Assembly: GCF_003346515.1 (NCBI RefSeq)
Contig: NZ_QQNA01000316.1
Location: 1-32,983, forward strand
Length of the DNA: 32,983 nucleotides
Source: Streptomyces corynorhini
Lineage (GTDB): Bacteria > Actinomycetota > Actinomycetes > Streptomycetales > Streptomycetaceae
Direction: 5' to 3'
Shown here: in pieces, positions 23,301-31,017 of the stretch
How positions within the stretch are numbered: position 1 is the stretch's first letter
How the letters are laid out: each line of letters starts with the position of its first letter
The notes under the pieces: generated by a model
Seen by the model: only the letters and a program-made list of their open reading frames with translations
Told to the model about the DNA's origin: nothing
Database searches by the model: none
Program-made: the position numbers and the translations under genes

Positions 23301-25146
23301 GGTGGTGGACGCCGTCGGCACCCACGGCGACCCGGGAAACCTGCCCGAGCGCGCACTGCGCCGCCTCAGCCTCGACACCCTCGCCACGGTCTTCGTCCCG
23401 GAGCTGAAGAAGGACGGCGCGAACCGCAACGAGTGCGAGATGGTCCGCCTCCTGCTGCGCCTGCCCAACGCGGCGGGCACGCTGCCGGGTATCGGCGTCT
23501 GGCCCAAGCAGAAGGACGTCGCCGACGAACTGAACCTCTCCGCCGGCCGTATCCCCCAGATGCTCAAGCCCCAGCGCGCCCGCTGGAAGAAGCACCCGGC
23601 GGTCCGCGCCCTGCGCGCCGAGATCCTGGAACTCCTGGGCGACCTGGGCCGGATCGCCTCGGCGGCCGAGATCGCCGACGCCCTCGCCGTACGGCACGGC
23701 ACCCAGCTCCTGGAACGCGAACAGCGACGGGCACTGGCCCTGGCGGCGGTACGGGCCGTGGTCGAGGTCGAGCAACTCGTACCGGACGAAGCCGAGTTCC
23801 AGCACATGGCGAACCGCGACGCCGCCGACGAGAGCATGGGCGCGGGCCTGCTCGCCCTGGAGGTCGGCCCCGACGACGCACCCGAGACCCCCTCCGGCCC
23901 CGGTCTGCTCAACTACGCCCAGAAGCTGGGCCGGGTCGCCGACCGGCTGGCGAAGCTCGACACCCTGCCCACCGCCGCGACCGTACTCGGCGAGCTGGGT
24001 GCCATCACCCCGCCCAGCGAGAGCGTCGAGTGGGACGACCGCCGCATGGTCGAGGTGGCAGCCGCCGCCTCCCGCCACGCCGCCGCCACCCCCAGGCTGG
24101 AGATCTACCCGCGCACCCTGTCACTCGTACGGGCCCTGCGCCTCACCCAGGCCGGGCTCGTCCCCCTCATCCCCGGGGTGGCCGAGGCACGGCAGCCCGG
24201 CCTGACCGGCGAACACGTCCACGAGCGCGTACGGGCCCGCTTCCCCGAACTCCTCGACGAACGCGGCGCCCACGCCCTGCCCACGGGCGCCCGGCTGACG
24301 CGGGCGCTGCGGGACGCGGGCTTCGACCTGGAGCTGTCCACCCGCGAGGACACCCGGACCCTCCGCTACCTCCCGCGCCAGACGGACGGACAGTCCACCT
24401 ACTACACCTATCTGTCCTCCCTCTCCTCCGGCTCCGGCCGCCGCGCCACCGGCACCATCGCCGCCCACCGTTACTCCGACGATCCCCAGCTCGCCGGCGC
24501 GGTCGCGGCGGAGGAACGGCTGACGGCCTCGGCCAAGCGGGACGGGTTCCGGGTCCTGACGGTACGGACGGCCCTGGCCCGCGACGCGGCCGGTGAGCTG
24601 CAGGGTGACCGTTTCGTCGCCGAGGCGGTATCGGTGACCGACCTCTTCCTCCAGGCGCTCCACGAACTGGTCGACGCCAAGCCCAAGCCCACCTGGGAGA
24701 CCATCCTGCGCGCGGACGCGGCGGCGCCGGGGACGAAGTCGGCGATGCGCTTCGCGGAGTACGCGCGGACGGCTTGGGGTGCGGTGGAGCCGAGGCTGAA
24801 CGCGCTGGTGACGGGGGTGCCCGGCGCGGGGGCCTCTGGTGAGGCTGCGGGCGCGGGTACGCGGCCGGTGCTGCTGATGGACGCGGGTGTCTTCGGCCGG
24901 TACGACGCGATGGGCCTCCTGGAACGGCTGGCCGGGCTGTCGCGCGACGGCGGCCGGGGGCTGTGGCTGCTCTGCCCGCAGAGCGACCCGGCGAGGCCGC
25001 CGAGGCTGGGGGCGACGGCGGTGCCGTACCAGGCGGGGCTGGGCGAGTGGGTCCCGCTGCCGGACTCGTGGGTCGGTAACAGCCACCGGGCGGAGGCGGC
25101 GGGTCCGGGCGGGGCCTCGGGGCCGCTGGGAACAGCGGTTCAGTAG
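20329..25146 (+). CDS. pglW: BREX type 2 / phage growth limitation protein kinase PglW
   Basis: A 1605-residue protein with the PglW layout. NERD domain at 15-155 with intact catalytic residues (D53, E66-L-K68 in VYLIELKDW). Residues about 200-520 are a kinase-like domain without catalytic motifs (YHRTLAARA replaces HRDxxxxN, SDW replaces DFG). An active kinase follows at 550-845: glycine loop GTGSTSRAF (563-571), K592, H702-R-D704, N709, and D726-F-S instead of DFG. A helix-hairpin-helix-like stretch (VNAPGLGAKTRKEVLGRI) and a long helical region come after. A GPGK repeat (346-358) sits in the pseudokinase. In S. coelicolor PglW is essential for the phage growth limitation defence. ATG 20329 has GCGGGG seven bases upstream. 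pglX follows after 92 bp. Confidence 0.95.
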   Translation: MRDGRWTTVTESEFQHERRGLEAVREKLPDNDPWRAWSNFTFTANTGHVREVDLLVVAPGGVYLIELKDWHGSVESRNGTWLQAQPSGRQISHGNPLHLANKKAKELAGLLARNGEKVWVSEAVCFTDSSLKNRLPAHDQHGLYTVHQLAAMLGEPPRDERRRIDGPRSRRIRTALERVGIVRSDAEFKVGPYQLHRKSFDSGPTWADYLARHSELPEAARVRVYLRERGSDAELRASVERAARREAAVLRRFRHPGVVQLKQYDPSGHSAGPALIFDFDPRTLRLDEYVAQYGQRLDILSRMALVRQLAETLRSAHGRRIYHRTLAARAIHVMPRGRVTGPSGGPGKGPGKGPGKGPGDGPAGGSGNGQDSEETGWYTPHLQISDWQVAVQRGSEQSGGDRTGAERFAPTTLSRAGAHLAEGTDPYLAPELTALKADPVALDVYGLGVLTYLLATGKAPAASQAELLARYDAGEGLRPSAVVDGLSPYIDELVQAATAYSVNDRLSSVDDFLEMLEVVEDTLTEPSSAAAAAPRPAEPEKDPLEAVAGDVLAGRWEVRRRLGTGSTSRAFLVRDLGAGPDVRFAKSLAVLKVALTDSRGDVLAREAEVMGRLRPDSRIIRLIEPEPQRIGGRTVLIMEYVGDEREADAEPSAPGERKSRRREETVARQLRELGRLSVDQLEAYGDYLFGAVDFLEGEGVWHRDIKPDNIAIRIRPNRTRELVLIDFSLAAYPVRETGAGTDGYLDPFIGTLTERSVYDAHAERYALAATLHEMASRELPVWGQGRVSPRQTDSEKEPYPKIAADGFDPAVRDGLVAFFQKALHRDAAQRFTDLKPMRDAWKKIFLAMDEAKPSSRRSRHTAPATATPSPGAGAAAQQDAPILAAEEESADQQRARLAAAADRTTPLSSSGLSPAAESFVYGLRDVNTVGELLDYSRHQLVNAPGLGAKTRKEVLGRIKEWRQRFAEQPATPLTPEGRKAAKEELSAVEAAVVDAVGTHGDPGNLPERALRRLSLDTLATVFVPELKKDGANRNECEMVRLLLRLPNAAGTLPGIGVWPKQKDVADELNLSAGRIPQMLKPQRARWKKHPAVRALRAEILELLGDLGRIASAAEIADALAVRHGTQLLEREQRRALALAAVRAVVEVEQLVPDEAEFQHMANRDAADESMGAGLLALEVGPDDAPETPSGPGLLNYAQKLGRVADRLAKLDTLPTAATVLGELGAITPPSESVEWDDRRMVEVAAAASRHAAATPRLEIYPRTLSLVRALRLTQAGLVPLIPGVAEARQPGLTGEHVHERVRARFPELLDERGAHALPTGARLTRALRDAGFDLELSTREDTRTLRYLPRQTDGQSTYYTYLSSLSSGSGRRATGTIAAHRYSDDPQLAGAVAAEERLTASAKRDGFRVLTVRTALARDAAGELQGDRFVAEAVSVTDLFLQALHELVDAKPKPTWETILRADAAAPGTKSAMRFAEYARTAWGAVEPRLNALVTGVPGAGASGEAAGAGTRPVLLMDAGVFGRYDAMGLLERLAGLSRDGGRGLWLLCPQSDPARPPRLGATAVPYQAGLGEWVPLPDSWVGNSHRAEAAGPGGASGPLGTAVQ

Positions 25147-25238
25147 GGCACGTGATGGCGTGTGACGGCTGTGAAGCCGGTCATCGTACGCCCACTGATT
25201 GCAGATTACGGATTACGGACAACGGGAGACGTGACACA

Positions 25239-28200
25239 GTGATCGACCGCACGGCACTGCTGAAGGACCTGATCAAGCAGGTCAAGGCGGTCGAGGTGGA
25301 CCTCGGCAAGCAGGTACGGGACGGCGAGGCCCTACTCAAACCGCTGCGCACCGAGTACGAGAAGGCGCGGAAGGCGGCCGACGCGGCACGGAAGGCCGCG
25401 AAGGCTTCGGGGAATCCGGCGGAGGCGCTCCCGGAGCCCCCGAAGTGGGATGAGTGGCTGGAGACGCGCCTGCTGGACGGGGTGTCGGGCGGCCTGTCGG
25501 CGGACCGGGTGGAGCAGATCCGGGCGGGGGAGTCGGTCGCGGGGAAGCTGCGGGCGGAGTACGACGAGGCGTTCAAGCTCGGCCGTACGGCGGCGACGTG
25601 GAGCGCGTGGCTGGACGAGCGAGTGACACAGGTCGCGGTGGCCTGGGTGCTGGGGACGGTCTTCGTACGGTTCTGCGAGGACAACCGGCTGATCCCGGAG
25701 CCGTACCTCACGGGCGGCGAGGCTGAGCGCCGCGACCTGGCGGAGGCGCGGTACGCGCAGTACGTGGACGAGGACGCGGACCCGACGTACCGGGGCTGGC
25801 TGGAGCGGGCGTTCGCGGAGCTGGGGGCGGGCCAGGCGGGCAAGCTCCTCTTCGACCAGGAGCGGAACCCGCTCTACCAGATCCCGCTGTCGCACGACGG
25901 CGCGCGGGCGCTGGTGGAGTTCTGGCGCGAGCGCGCCGAGGGCGTGTCTGGGGCCGGAGGTGGTGGCGAAGGTGGTGGCGTTGGCGGTGACCTGCTGGTC
26001 CACGACTTCACCGACCCGCTGAACGCGGACGGTACGGAGGGCTGGGACACCCGGTTCCTCGGCGACCTGTACCAGGACCTGTCGGAGGCGGCGAGGAAGA
26101 CGTATGCGCTGCTCCAGACACCGGAGTTCGTGGAGGAGTTCATCCTCGACCGGACGATGGACCCGGTGGTACGGGAGCTGGGCGGCCGGTTCGGCGAACT
26201 GAAGATGATCGACCCGACGTGCGGCTCGGGCCACTTCGTGCTGGGCACGTTCCGGCGGCTGGTACGGCTGTGGGGCGAGCGGCGGCCGGACGTGGGCGCG
26301 CACGAGCGGGTGAAGGCGGCGCTGGAGTCGGTGCACGGGGTGGACATCAACCCGTTCGCGGTGGCGATCGCGCGGTTCCGGTTGCTGGTGGCGGCGATGG
26401 CGGCGGCGCGGGTACGGACGCTGGCGGAGGCGGGGCGTTATGACTGGCCGATCAGCCTGGCGGTGGGCGACTCGCTCATCAAGGCGCGGCAACTGGAACT
26501 GACGCTGGTGGGGGAGGACTCGGGGGACCCGCTGGCGGAGTTCGCTTACGCGACGGAGGACGTGCACGAGTTTCCGGGGATTCTGGAGCAGGGGCGGTAT
26601 GACGTGGTGGTGGGGAACCCGCCCTACATCACGGTCAAGGACAAGAAGCTGAACGCGCTTTATCGGGAGCTTTACGCGTCTTGTGCGGGTAAGTATGCGC
26701 TGTCTGTTCCCTTCGCTGAAAGGTTCTTTCAGCTTGCGAAGGTGGGGGGATCGGGCGGGGCCGGTTATGGCATGGTGGGGCAAATCACTTCGAACTCATT
26801 CATGAAGCGAGAGTTTGGAATCAAGCTGATTGATGAGTACTTTGCGCACAAAGTGGAGTTGACGGAGGTAATTGATACATCTGGGGTCTATATTCCGGGT
26901 CACGGAACGCCAACTGTAATTCTCGTGGGGCGGCGCAAATTGGGAAGTGGCCGGGCAGAGCTGATCCGGACGGTGCGTAGCGTCCAAGGCGAGCCCTCTG
27001 CCCCTGAGCGTGCTGAGGATGGATTGGTGTGGAGGGCTATCGTTCAGCAGATTGATGACCCGGGGTCCGTCAGTAAATGGGTGTCTGTGGGAGATCTAGG
27101 GCGGCATCAGTATTTTGGTAAGCAGCCGTGGATTCTTTCTGATGGCGGACTGGAGATGGTTGACCAGCTGAACATGGCGAGTAAGTCGCGCCTCTCTTCT
27201 TTTACCAGTCGCCTTGGGGTTTTCGGCATGACTAACGCTGACGACATCATGTTGATGACTCGGGCTGCTTGGTTGCGGCGAGGTGGCGAACCGGATTTTG
27301 GTAAGGATCTTGTTCTCGGAGATGAGCTACGAGACTGGGAACACTACGGGGAAACGTATGCCTTCTTTCCCTATTTCGAAGACCTTCGACTTCGTGAGCT
27401 TCCGTCAAATTCTAACGCATACAGGTGGCTTTGGCCTGGCAGGACCGTGATGGGGAGTCGTGCGACCTTCTCCAAGGGGACGTATTTCTCGGATGGTCGA
27501 ACATGGTATGAGTGGCACCAGACGACACCGAGTCCAGGTGCACACGAATGGACGATTACCTTCGCGTTCGTGGCTACGCACAATCACTTTGTGCTTGATA
27601 AGGGTGGTAAGGTATTCAAGCACTCTGCCCCCGTGATCAAGTTGAAAAATTCCTCTAGTGCGGAAGAATATTTCAACCTGCTGGGTCTCTTGAATTCGTC
27701 AACCATATGTTTCTGGATGAAGCAGGTGAACTACGGAAATGGAGGAGATCCCATTGGCGGTGATGGCGCTCGTGTTAGCGCACAGCCGTGGTCAGAGCGA
27801 TATCAGTTCAGCTCGAACCCAATGAGGAGTCTCCCTCTCCCGGAGGCTTATCCGGTAACCCTGGCTGCCGCCCTCGATGATCTAGCACGGGTACTCGCTG
27901 TGACCGCTGCTTCTGCTGTGTCGGCGTCCAAAATCCCCACGGGCCTCTCCGTCCGAGAGGCTCACGCTGAGTGGGAATCCACCCGCGCCAAGATGATCGC
28001 CCTGCAAGAAGAGCTGGACTGGCAGGTCTACTCCCTCTACAAGCTGCACACCGAAGACCTCCGCGCCCCCGAGGTCGACGTACCCGAACTCGCCCTCGGG
28101 GAGCGCGCGTTCGAGATCGTGCTCGCCCGTCGCGTCGAAAAGGGCGAGGCGTCCGGGGAGTGGTTCAAGCGGCATCACTCCACGCCCATCACCACCCTCC

Positions 28201-29108
28201 CCGACCACTGGTCCGACGCCTACAAGGCCGTCGTCCAGAAGCGCATCGACGTCATCGAGTCGTCCCGGGCCATCGGCATGGTGGAGCGGCCGGAGTACAA
28301 GCGGCGCTGGGCTACCGAGGGTTGGGATGTCCTCCAGGAGCGCGCGCTCAAGTCGTGGTTGCTGGACCGGATCGAGAACCGTGACCACTGGTTCCAGGAC
28401 GGGCAGCCCACCCTCCTCACCCGCGCCCAGCTCACCTCCACGCTCTCCCTCGACGAGGACTTCGTCTCTGTCGCCGAGTTGTACGCGCCCCGCCAGGAGT
28501 TGGCGACCGTCGTCGCGGACCTCCTCGCCGACGAGCACGTACCGTTCCTCGCCGCCCTGCGCTACAAGCCCGCCGCGCTGAAGAAGCGCGCGGACTGGGA
28601 GCACGTCTGGGATCTTCAGCGCCAGGAGGACGCCGCTCCCGATGAACCGGCCAAGCGGAAGATCCGGGACGCGATTCCCGTACCGCCGAAGTACACGTCC
28701 GCCGACTTCCTGAAGCCGTCCTACTGGAAGGCCCGGGGGAAGCTGGATGTGCCGAAGGAGCGGTTCATCTCGTATGCGACCGGGGCGATCTCCGGTGCGC
28801 CCAACCTCTTCGGCTGGGCCGGCTGGGATCACCGGGAGCAGGCCCAGGCACTCGCCACGTACTTCACCAACCACGGCGAGCTGTCCTCCGAGGAGATGAC
28901 CCCCCTCCTTGCCGGTCTGCTGGAGCTTCAGCCCTGGCTCACGCAGTGGCACGACGAGTACGACCCCACCTACAGCGGTTCCCCCGCCGCCTTCTTCGCC
29001 GGTTATCGCGCGACCATGCAGGGCGAGCACGGTCTCACCGACGACGACCTCCGTTCTTGGCGCCCGGCCCCGGCCGCCCGGCGCGGTCGGCGTCCCTCAC
29101 AAGGGTGA
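25239..29108 (+). CDS. pglX: BREX type 2 adenine-specific DNA methyltransferase PglX
   Basis: A 1289-residue adenine methyltransferase of the BREX family. It starts at GTG 25239 (GGGAG upstream) with a coiled-coil-like helix (LIKQVKAVEVDLGKQVRDGEALL). Methyltransferase motif I is D325-P-T-C-G-S-G-H-F, followed by GVDINPFAVAIARFRLL; motif IV is N460-P-P-Y463. Residues of about 471-888 are the likely target recognition region, and a long C-terminal domain follows to AARRGRRPSQG. In S. coelicolor PglX marks phage DNA and its expression is phase-variable. The recognition segment has far lower GC than the rest (see 26655-27900). pglY and pglZ, which complete the system, are not within the 3.9 kb that remain downstream. 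Confidence 0.94.
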   Translation: MIDRTALLKDLIKQVKAVEVDLGKQVRDGEALLKPLRTEYEKARKAADAARKAAKASGNPAEALPEPPKWDEWLETRLLDGVSGGLSADRVEQIRAGESVAGKLRAEYDEAFKLGRTAATWSAWLDERVTQVAVAWVLGTVFVRFCEDNRLIPEPYLTGGEAERRDLAEARYAQYVDEDADPTYRGWLERAFAELGAGQAGKLLFDQERNPLYQIPLSHDGARALVEFWRERAEGVSGAGGGGEGGGVGGDLLVHDFTDPLNADGTEGWDTRFLGDLYQDLSEAARKTYALLQTPEFVEEFILDRTMDPVVRELGGRFGELKMIDPTCGSGHFVLGTFRRLVRLWGERRPDVGAHERVKAALESVHGVDINPFAVAIARFRLLVAAMAAARVRTLAEAGRYDWPISLAVGDSLIKARQLELTLVGEDSGDPLAEFAYATEDVHEFPGILEQGRYDVVVGNPPYITVKDKKLNALYRELYASCAGKYALSVPFAERFFQLAKVGGSGGAGYGMVGQITSNSFMKREFGIKLIDEYFAHKVELTEVIDTSGVYIPGHGTPTVILVGRRKLGSGRAELIRTVRSVQGEPSAPERAEDGLVWRAIVQQIDDPGSVSKWVSVGDLGRHQYFGKQPWILSDGGLEMVDQLNMASKSRLSSFTSRLGVFGMTNADDIMLMTRAAWLRRGGEPDFGKDLVLGDELRDWEHYGETYAFFPYFEDLRLRELPSNSNAYRWLWPGRTVMGSRATFSKGTYFSDGRTWYEWHQTTPSPGAHEWTITFAFVATHNHFVLDKGGKVFKHSAPVIKLKNSSSAEEYFNLLGLLNSSTICFWMKQVNYGNGGDPIGGDGARVSAQPWSERYQFSSNPMRSLPLPEAYPVTLAAALDDLARVLAVTAASAVSASKIPTGLSVREAHAEWESTRAKMIALQEELDWQVYSLYKLHTEDLRAPEVDVPELALGERAFEIVLARRVEKGEASGEWFKRHHSTPITTLPDHWSDAYKAVVQKRIDVIESSRAIGMVERPEYKRRWATEGWDVLQERALKSWLLDRIENRDHWFQDGQPTLLTRAQLTSTLSLDEDFVSVAELYAPRQELATVVADLLADEHVPFLAALRYKPAALKKRADWEHVWDLQRQEDAAPDEPAKRKIRDAIPVPPKYTSADFLKPSYWKARGKLDVPKERFISYATGAISGAPNLFGWAGWDHREQAQALATYFTNHGELSSEEMTPLLAGLLELQPWLTQWHDEYDPTYSGSPAAFFAGYRATMQGEHGLTDDDLRSWRPAPAARRGRRPSQG
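26655..27900 (+). other. Low-GC segment inside pglX (likely exchanged target recognition region)
   Basis: Base composition drops abruptly after motif IV of the methyltransferase and recovers before the C-terminal domain. Hand counts: 26401-26460 has 45 G/C of 60, 26821-26880 has 25 of 60, 27601-27660 has 28 of 60 and 28081-28140 has 41 of 60. Codon use changes with it, with many A/T-ending codons. The reading frame is intact throughout. The position matches where target recognition lies in type IIL-like methyltransferases. Confidence 0.8.
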
Positions 29109-29129
29109 ATCGGTCGGGGGTGATTGTCC

Positions 29130-29168
29130 CCGAGGCCGGACACGGACTCGTCATCCGTGCGGCCTCGG
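29130..29168 (+). terminator. Strong hairpin after pglX
   Basis: CCGAGGCCG (29130-29138) pairs perfectly with CGGCCTCGG (29160-29168), and CACGG pairs with CCGTG inside. It starts 22 bp after the pglX stop and probably ends the pglWX transcript, separating it from the antitoxin gene. Confidence 0.75.
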
Positions 29169-29170
29169 TG

Positions 29171-29185
29171 GCATGTTGAACATGC
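29171..29185. promoter_or_regulatory. 15-bp palindrome, possible antitoxin operator
   Basis: GCATGTT-G-AACATGC is a perfect palindrome with a single central base, lying 56 bp before the start of the DUF433 antitoxin gene. Toxin-antitoxin operons are usually autoregulated through such sites, and the antitoxin carries an HTH domain; binding is inferred. Confidence 0.45.
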
Positions 29186-29240
29186 TGTTGTCCGACAGCC
29201 GTTGCCAACGGGCACAGGGTAATGAGAGGGGGCGGAGTTC

Positions 29241-29888
29241 ATGACCGACCGGTTTACGACTGGACTGCTGACGCAGGCCGAGACATCGGAGTATCTGCGC
29301 ATCCCGTCCTCCACCCTCTCCCGGTGGCTGGAGGGGCACGCGGCAGGTGCCCCTCTCGTGCACAGCGTCACGGAAAGGCGCCCCCGGCAGCCGTCCGTGC
29401 CATTCGTCGGGGTCGCAGAGGCATACGTACTGCACTCGTTGCGCAGCCTCGGTCTGCGACTCCATGAGATCCGTGAGGCGGCGGAAGCGGTCCGGAAGAC
29501 CTTCGACACCCCGTATGGACTCGTGTCGAAGCGGATCGCTACCGACGGCATCGACATCTTCATCGACCATGGCTTGGGCGATCTGCGCCGGGCACGTGAC
29601 GGCCAGGCACCCATCCACGAGGTGGTTGCCGACTACCTCCGGTACCTCTCCTGGGACGCGGACGATGATTTCCCCTCCAGCCTTCGTCTTCCTCAGTATC
29701 CGAGCATGGTGCCCGTGGCCATCGACCCGCGTTTTGGACGCGGACTGCCCGTCGTGGCTGCCAACCGGGTACCGGTTCAGGCGGTGACGGACCTCTGGAA
29801 TGCCGGTGAGAGCTTCGAGGACATCGCATACGAGTACGACATGGCCCCTGATGAGGTCGAAGCGCTCTGCCAGGCCATGGCGGCGTAG
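29241..29888 (+). CDS. DUF433 antitoxin with N-terminal HTH (VapB45-like)
   Basis: A 215-residue protein with an N-terminal helix-turn-helix (LLTQAETSEYLRIPSSTLSRWL) and a C-terminal DUF433 domain (LPVVAANRVPVQAVTDLWNAGESFEDIAYEYDM...). This is the architecture of antitoxins such as mycobacterial VapB45, which are followed by a PIN-like toxin of the DUF5615/VapC45 group. ATG 29241 has GGAG five bases upstream. The frame is intact. The toxin gene directly after it is broken, so this antitoxin is now an orphan or serves another toxin. Confidence 0.85.
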   Translation: MTDRFTTGLLTQAETSEYLRIPSSTLSRWLEGHAAGAPLVHSVTERRPRQPSVPFVGVAEAYVLHSLRSLGLRLHEIREAAEAVRKTFDTPYGLVSKRIATDGIDIFIDHGLGDLRRARDGQAPIHEVVADYLRYLSWDADDDFPSSLRLPQYPSMVPVAIDPRFGRGLPVVAANRVPVQAVTDLWNAGESFEDIAYEYDMAPDEVEALCQAMAA

Positions 29889-30274
29889 GGCGGTCTGGGT
29901 TCTTCCTTGACCGAAATCTTGGTCACCGGGTGGTGGAGATGCTCAGAGAGCGGGACTGGATCGTCCACCCGATCGGTGAGATCTTTCCTTCTGACGCGCA
30001 GGACATACCCGACGAGGACTGGATTGCTCACGGCCTTGATCAGGGACGAGCACCGTGTCCAAGAGCGCACGCATCAAGACCCGGGATCGTGAGATCGAAC
30101 CGGTCCGCGAACGCTCCGCCGTCTTGTTCTATCTGAACACTCAGCAACTCCGAAGCGCAGAGAAGGTCCGAGCGACTTCACCTCTGCCGCGAGGCCGTCC
30201 ACCGCGCGATTGCTCGCGGCGGCCCGGCAGCATACGCAGTGCGTGCGGACCGGATCGAACGGACCTGGCCGTAG
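29885..30274 (+). pseudogene. PIN-like toxin gene (VapC45/DUF5615 type) with two frameshifts
   Basis: Directly after the antitoxin stop, three stretches in two frames join into one PIN-like toxin of about 125 residues. The first (FFLDRNLGHRVVEMLRERDW through IPDEDWIAHGLDQGR) carries the acidic residues typical of the family. The second, in another frame from about 30055, reads SKSARIKTRDREIEPV and SAVLFYLNTQQLRSAEKV. The third, back in the first frame from about 30163, reads EAVHRAIARGGPAAYAVRADRIERTWP and stops at 30272-30274. One base is missing near 30050 and one is extra near 30160, so the shifts compensate. No ATG, GTG or TTG lies at the expected start; only CTG 29867 or GTG 29930 are in frame. 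The toxin is probably inactive. Confidence 0.8.
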
Positions 30275-30275
30275 T

Positions 30276-30650
30276 TCACGCGTGAACGATGGGCACGTCG
30301 TACTCGGGGATCCACTTGTCCCGCGTCACCAGGGACATTCCTTCGATCTGAGCCTGGGCGATCAGTATCCGATCGAAGGGATCCCGGTGATGGGCGGGCA
30401 GCCGACTTGCTCGTACCCCATGCCCAGCGGTGACGGGCAGCCCGGTGAACTGGCTGTCGCGGACTCGCTCGGCCAGATCCTCCGGTCCGTCGAGCTTGCC
30501 AAGGGACTGCTTGATGGCGATTTCCCACGCCGAAATGGCGCTGACGTACACAGCGGGCTCTGTGTCGAGCAGGTCCTTGATCTCGCCGGACAGCTCGGGG
30601 GAGTCATCCAGCCACCAGAGGACCACATGGGTGTCCAGCAGTAGTCGCAT
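30276..30650 (-). CDS. VapC-type PIN-domain toxin
   Basis: A complete 124-residue PIN-domain ribonuclease of the type II toxin class. Acidic metal-binding residues are in place: D6 (LLLDTHVVLWWL), E43 (SAWEIAIK), D90 and D93 (HRDPFDRILIAQA) and D111 (TRDKWIPEYD). Its ATG overlaps the stop of the antitoxin gene by one base, so the two are translated together. The 3' end meets the broken toxin with one base between the stops, and a 12-bp palindrome (TTCACGCGTGAA, 30275-30286) covers the junction. RNA target unknown. Confidence 0.94.
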   Translation of the reverse strand: MRLLLDTHVVLWWLDDSPELSGEIKDLLDTEPAVYVSAISAWEIAIKQSLGKLDGPEDLAERVRDSQFTGLPVTAGHGVRASRLPAHHRDPFDRILIAQAQIEGMSLVTRDKWIPEYDVPIVHA

Positions 30651-30892
30651 CAGCGCATCCCGAAGGCGTTGGCAAGGTCATCGGGCAGATCGTCGAAGTC
30701 GTCAGAGAGGTGGATCTGTCCCCGGAGCGAGCCTCGACCGGTTCGTTTCACCTTCGGGCGGAGCGGTACAACCTTGGCGACCGGCTCTCCCGCCTTGCTG
30801 ATCACGACTTCCTCGCCGGTCGCGACCTGCTCCAGGATCTTGGAGAAGTGCGTCTTTGCTTCATGCACGTTGTACTGGCGGGCTGCTTCCAT
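30650..30892 (-). CDS. Phd/YefM-type antitoxin
   Basis: An 80-residue antitoxin with the Phd/YefM pattern (YNVHEAKTHFSKILEQVATGEEVVISKAGEPVAKVVPL) and an acidic C-terminal tail (HLSDDFDDLPDDLANAFGMR) expected to bind and block the toxin. ATG 30892 is chosen because GAGG precedes it by five bases and the protein then has the family's normal start; the frame stays open upstream but without protein-like sequence. Two copies of a 10-bp sequence lie upstream and may be its operator. Confidence 0.92.
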   Translation of the reverse strand: MEAARQYNVHEAKTHFSKILEQVATGEEVVISKAGEPVAKVVPLRPKVKRTGRGSLRGQIHLSDDFDDLPDDLANAFGMR

Positions 30893-30920
30893 GACTGCCT
30901 CACGACGCGTTTCGACGAAT

Positions 30921-30942
30921 GGACTAAGTGCAGGACTAAGTG
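30921..30942 (-). promoter_or_regulatory. Direct repeat upstream of the VapBC-type operon
   Basis: GGACTAAGTG occurs at 30921-30930 and again at 30933-30942, a 12-bp spacing that is roughly one helical turn. The site is 29 bp before the antitoxin start. It is a plausible autoregulatory operator overlapping the promoter. Confidence 0.45.
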
Positions 30943-30961
30943 TAAGCCCGGGGGTGCCGCC

Positions 30962-31001
30962 CCGCCCGGTTCCGGCCGTGACGACGGCTGGAACCGGGCG
31001 G
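30962..31001 (-). terminator. Strong hairpin after the ATP-binding protein gene
   Basis: CCGCCCGGTTCC (30962-30973) pairs perfectly with GGAACCGGGCGG (30990-31001). The stem continues with six more pairs (one of them G-T) to a GACG loop, 18 pairs in all. It lies 17 bp beyond the stop at 31018 and separates that gene from the VapBC-type operon. Confidence 0.85.
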
Positions 31002-31017
31002 TCCCGTCGGCGCCCGG

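Noticed and set aside
20248..24078. 1276-residue minus-strand open frame opposite pglW
   Set aside because: Antisense shadow of a high-GC gene; the plus-strand product has clear NERD and kinase motifs, the minus-strand one has none.
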